A stretch of DNA of 64,000 nt from Pyrrhoderma lamaoense (Eukaryota; Basidiomycota; Agaricomycetes; Hymenochaetales; Hymenochaetaceae): the NCBI GenBank assembly GCA_002794735.1, contig NBAZ01000001.1, positions 3,534,001-3,598,000 on the forward strand. The letters are read 5' to 3'. The notes beneath the pieces were generated by a model. The model had not been told where the DNA came from. It did no database searches and saw only the letters and a program-made list of their open reading frames with translations. Positions 60,702 to 64,000 of the stretch are shown here, in pieces (position 1 is the first letter of the stretch; each line of letters opens with the position of its first letter). Position numbers and translations under genes: made by a program.

Positions 60702-62214
60702 ATGGCCACGGAGACGAGAGCATACACTGTTACAACCGAAAGAGGCCATACTCCAATTCTTCTACAGCCTCGCCGTTATGCGCGTTTTGCTGGACTAATT
60801 GTACTTGTACCACTATTACCACAGCACGCTCCACTTAAGCCGTTACCAGCGGAAGTATGGAGACGTATATTGATGCTTGCCATGAGTATGGACGAAGAAG
60901 ATTGTCTCGATAATCAAGGAATAGTTTCATCTCCATCCCATTCAGCTTCGGAGTTCATCAATACCTCAGGGAAAGGGAAGCATGTTCAGAGTTGGTCAAA
61001 ATGGGATTTGGCATTGGTGTGTAAAGAACTTAAGGTTAGAACCACTTCTAATACTTGTAGACTATGCAAAAACCTGGCATGCACTATTCATAACTTTTTT
61101 ATTGACTAATAAACACTATGTTTTAGGACGTTGCTTTACCTCTGCTTTACTCCAAGTGCACCATCAGGAATATACTATCATTGTCGAAATTCACCGCTCT
61201 ACTCTACTCTTCAGATCAGAAATGGGACTCTATACGAAGGATACCGTATTCTACCCCGGGAGATGGGTTTTATCACTTTCGATGACCGATCTTGAAGTTA
61301 CAACACTCTCCGAGACGCGAACTGTGGATGATCTACTAAGCACCCTTTTCCCTCTTCTTCCTTTTCTCTCGAGGCTTGAATTAAGTCTATCAATGCAACT
61401 GAGTAGGCGTGCGATGAGCACCTTGGGTCTACGTGACGGAGCGCAAAATTTGAGATGCTTAAGAGGTGTTAAATATGATCCATCTACTATCTTATCGGGG
61501 GAGGATCCTTTATCCGAGCTGATCGCTTGTTGTAGCGGGTTAGAAGAACTTGAAGTAGTCGGTATCGGAGTGGAAGATTTTGATACGACAAGTGATCAAT
61601 CTGGTGTCGATATCCAGGCTGTCTATTCACCACTATATCTACCTCATCTCCATACTCTTACCATCTTAGCTACTCCATCATCCCCCTTCTACATCGCCTG
61701 ATATATAGTAGCTTACCATCTTTGCGGACTGTCGTTATCACACCTTATGGTGATATCCCGCGCCGCTATCAGTGGTCCCAAAATTTCTTGCTGCTCACGG
61801 GCAGATCATTCGAACACTTGTACTACACACACCAAAATCCTGGCCAATCATCCGCTATCCACCCCAAGGGATCTTCTTTGTTTAATGCCTAAACTCTCTG
61901 CTCTCTCACTCGAAAGTACTGCGTTCGCGTTTGATGATCCACGAGGGAGTGTCACTAATGTTCCCCACTCGTTGCGATCGATTTGGATATCTAGACCAAC
62001 TATTGGTGTACGTGAAGAATTACTCCGAATGCTTCCTTCAGTTCCACGTCTGAAAGAAGTGAGAGTGAGGGATGTGCGTTGGGCAAAGCCTGGTTTGTCC
62101 GCACGAGCAAGAGAGGCTGGCTTTCAAGGAGAAATGCTTGCTTGGAAGAGGCTTTTGGGCCAACGTGGAATCAGACTGTTGGATGCTGATGGTTCAGAAG
62201 ATCCATTTTCCTGA
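60702..62214 (+). CDS. F-box protein with LRR-like region
   Basis: Typical mushroom F-box protein: after a short lead (MATETRAYTVTTERG) comes PLPAEVWRRILMLAMSM, then WDLALVCKELK joined across an intron (61036-61126) to DVALPLLYSKCTIR. Leucine-rich segments follow (FPLLPFLSRLELSLSMQ, GLEELEVVGIGVED, LPHLHTLTILA), and a C-terminal part has LCLMPKLSALSLESTAF and LPSVPRLKEVRVRDVRWAKP. F-box proteins recruit targets to SCF ubiquitin ligases. Between about 61700 and 61860 the frame changes at least twice with no convincing intron, while protein-like sequence (FLAAHGQIIRTLVLHT) continues, so single-base errors are likely. The target is unknown. Confidence 0.72.
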
Positions 62215-62548
62215 AATTTTTCTCTCCGAAACTTATCAAATTGCTACTATTTATTGCTCTGCATGTTATATTCAATACCCAGTGCTTTGGTTCTCATGTT
62301 TTAACATCATGTTGTTTATGTATCGGCATCCCCACTCCTTGTAATGAACGAAAGTATTTGCATCTGTATTTATGATCTATATTTCCTTTTTGGACATTTT
62401 TTGCGGCCGGATGGTGGGTGTTTTCTTTCTAGTCTATCAAAATTCAGAACAATCTGACTCATATCATAAAAGGAGTCGAGTCATTCTCGAACGTATTTAT
62501 ACCAAGGAATTTTAACTTATATTCAAATTTCACAACTATCTTCTGCCC
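62215..62548. other. Intergenic, F-box gene to PhzF-like gene
   Basis: Only flanking sequence of the two genes. No clear promoter motif. Confidence 0.35.
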
Positions 62549-63483
62549 ATGGCGTCAGAGACGAGTGACTTTGTGCTAGTTAATGCGTTCACTAGTGCTC
62601 CCTTTGGGGGAACCCAGCTGCAGTGCTTTTTCTCAAAACGCCTCTTGCTGATTATGGTACATACTTGAAGATTGCCCAAAATTTTAGTCAACCCATGGCA
62701 TGCTTCGTTTTACCTCCAGACGAAGGCCAGGAGCCGGATGAAGTGACGAGATCATATAATATTCGCTGGTTCACGGTTAACAAGGAGACATCCATGTGTG
62801 GACATGGAACGCTCGCGGCCGCATATGCTCTTTTCAGGTATCGAAAACTACCATCGAACATTGAAACCTTGCGATTCAAAACAATCGACGGCGTATACGT
62901 TTATGCACGTCGTGTACTGAAGGATGGTTGTCCCCTTCGTATACAGATCGAACTTCCCCAGTACGGTCTTGACCCACTCTCAGGGGACGCATTTCGAGAA
63001 ATTCAGTCGATCACCTCTAAAGCCTTGCGCATCCCAAACGTAGGGATCAAATATGTCGGTCGCGGTTCGAAGACTGCTGTAGGCGCAGACCGATACCTTT
63101 TGATTGAGTTGGATGAAAATGTGGATTTGGAGGGCGCAAACGTTGATACGTCCGTTTTCGCAGGAACTATACCCTGTACGACAAATATACTTACGGTTCG
63201 ATCCAAGCGACCAAACGTGGTTTACGAGTATAGGATGTTTGCTCCGCTTGCTGGTGTTCCTGAGGATCATGTATGTGGATCCGCAAACTGTACAATGGCC
63301 CCTTATTGGGCAGAAAAACTGGGCTTATCGAAGTCAGACGACGTGGACGGGCCCCGCGAGATGTACGTGAAGGCCGTGAGCGAACGGAGTGGTGATCTCT
63401 GGATCAACGTGGACAATGTGAAGCATGTTGTTTTGCTTCAAGGAGAAGCTTGTTTATTTGGAGAAGGAATAATTTATCTATGA
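62549..63483 (+). CDS. PhzF-family isomerase-like protein
   Basis: Member of the phenazine biosynthesis PhzF / diaminopimelate epimerase-fold family. N-terminus MASETSDFVLVNAFTSAPFG (ATG 62549). Conserved blocks are RWFTVNKETSMCGHGTLAAA, GRGSKTAVGADRYLLIELD, YEYRMFAPLAGVPEDHVCGS and ANCTMAPYWAEKLG, which form the two halves of the active-site cleft. The catalytic Glu region of PhzF corresponds to the segment around NKETSMCGHG. Near 62611 one base in the AAC run seems missing: with it, FGGNPAAVLFLKTPL continues the family sequence; as given the frame fails. No introns. Fungal members are common and their reactions mostly unknown; phenazine synthesis is not implied. Confidence 0.88.
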
Positions 63484-63800
63484 TTTTCTAGGAAATTTTG
63501 TAACTAGTAGTAGTACATTACGGTTTGTGCATATACCAAGAGTTTAGGTATTGTTTGATTCATTGGAATGAAGATGGAAATGAGTCACATGCACATCCTT
63601 GTGAATTACGTAACGATGATTAGCAGAGTATTCTCCTTTTACATATTTTCTGTCTTGAGCTTTGAACTTTTATCTTGGTTCATGATTTACAAAGTCAGCC
63701 TACAAATCGAAGCAAGCCATTATCTTAAATGGAAGCATCTTGATATAAGCGCATGATGCTACAAATTGACAACGCAAGTGCTTTTGTATAATCGCATTTA
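63484..63800. other. Intergenic before kinase gene
   Basis: AT-rich; may include the first exon of the kinase gene (an ATG at 63754 is possible). Confidence 0.3.
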
Positions 63801-63803
63801 CCT

Positions 63804-64000
63804 AGATAGTGACATCATCTCAGTCCACAGTTGAAGAAAAGGAGTCTGGAGTAGCCTCAGTCGTTTATCGGGCTCTAAGTAAAGATCAAGGACAAGGTCA
63901 ATCAGTTCATCCTCGGTATATTGCTATTAAAAGTGCCACCTCTACACGAAAATTTTCTCCGGAGCCTCATGATATCATTAAAGAGATATCAGTTCTTAAA
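63804..64000 (+). CDS. Protein kinase, N-lobe only (cut by window end)
   Basis: An exon after a likely acceptor (ACCTAG near 63803) encodes ESGVASVVYRALSKDQG, a glycine-loop-like strand, then RYIAIKSATSTRKF with the VAIK lysine, and EPHDIIKEISVLK, the start of helix C with its Glu. The pattern fits CDK-like or CAK-type kinases, but the rest is off the window. The first exon was not located with confidence. Confidence 0.6.

Noticed and set aside
62549..63483. Phenazine biosynthesis cluster
   Set aside because: Only a PhzF-like protein is present; fungal PhzF homologues are common without phenazine genes.

Overview
The window is nuclear DNA from a fungus, most likely a mushroom-forming basidiomycete (Agaricomycotina). 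Genes are dense and on both strands, and are cut by many short GT-AG introns (about 45-75 nt). The gene set is eukaryotic and fungal: UVE1, a psi-producing oxygenase, a CysG-like siroheme enzyme, POP3, DCD1. Histone H3 carries one extra residue near position 30. I cannot name the genus.

Layout. 0-5.1 kb: the 5' part of the complex I 49-kDa subunit (-), an MRH-domain sorting receptor (+) and the UV endonuclease UVE1 (-). 5.5-11.8 kb: three tandem same-strand genes for protein-tyrosine-phosphatase-like proteins, each having lost at least one of the two essential catalytic residues and each behind a strong TATA box. 12.4-18.0 kb: a cupin and a psi-producing oxygenase (both -). 19.1-22.7 kb: a siroheme synthase-like fusion and an unidentified coiled-coil protein (both -). 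23-28.6 kb: an ethanolamine/choline phosphotransferase (+), histone H3 (-) and the SNF1 kinase (+), the last two diverging from a 252-bp spacer. 29-36.5 kb: a secreted cupin paralogue and condensin SMC4 (both +). 37.2-40.7 kb: a CstF-64-like protein without an RRM, then a segmental duplication holding a DPM3 pseudogene and an intact DPM3. 42.2-48.4 kb: two tandem paralogous ABC transporters (-). 48.5-64 kb: TTI1 (+), dCMP deaminase (-), a BEM46-like hydrolase (+), RNase P subunit POP3 (-), a GNAT acetyltransferase (+), an F-box protein (+), a PhzF-like protein (+) and the start of a protein kinase (+, cut by the window end).

Two points govern interpretation. First, many clearly conserved genes need one extra base to stay in frame, most often in a run of identical bases. 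I count at least fourteen such sites. This looks like uncorrected long-read deletion error more than gene death, so frameshifts here should not be read as pseudogenes without checking. Second, the best candidate for something new is the pseudophosphatase array. The catalytic substitutions sit inside well-aligned conserved sequence and cannot be produced by single-base deletions.
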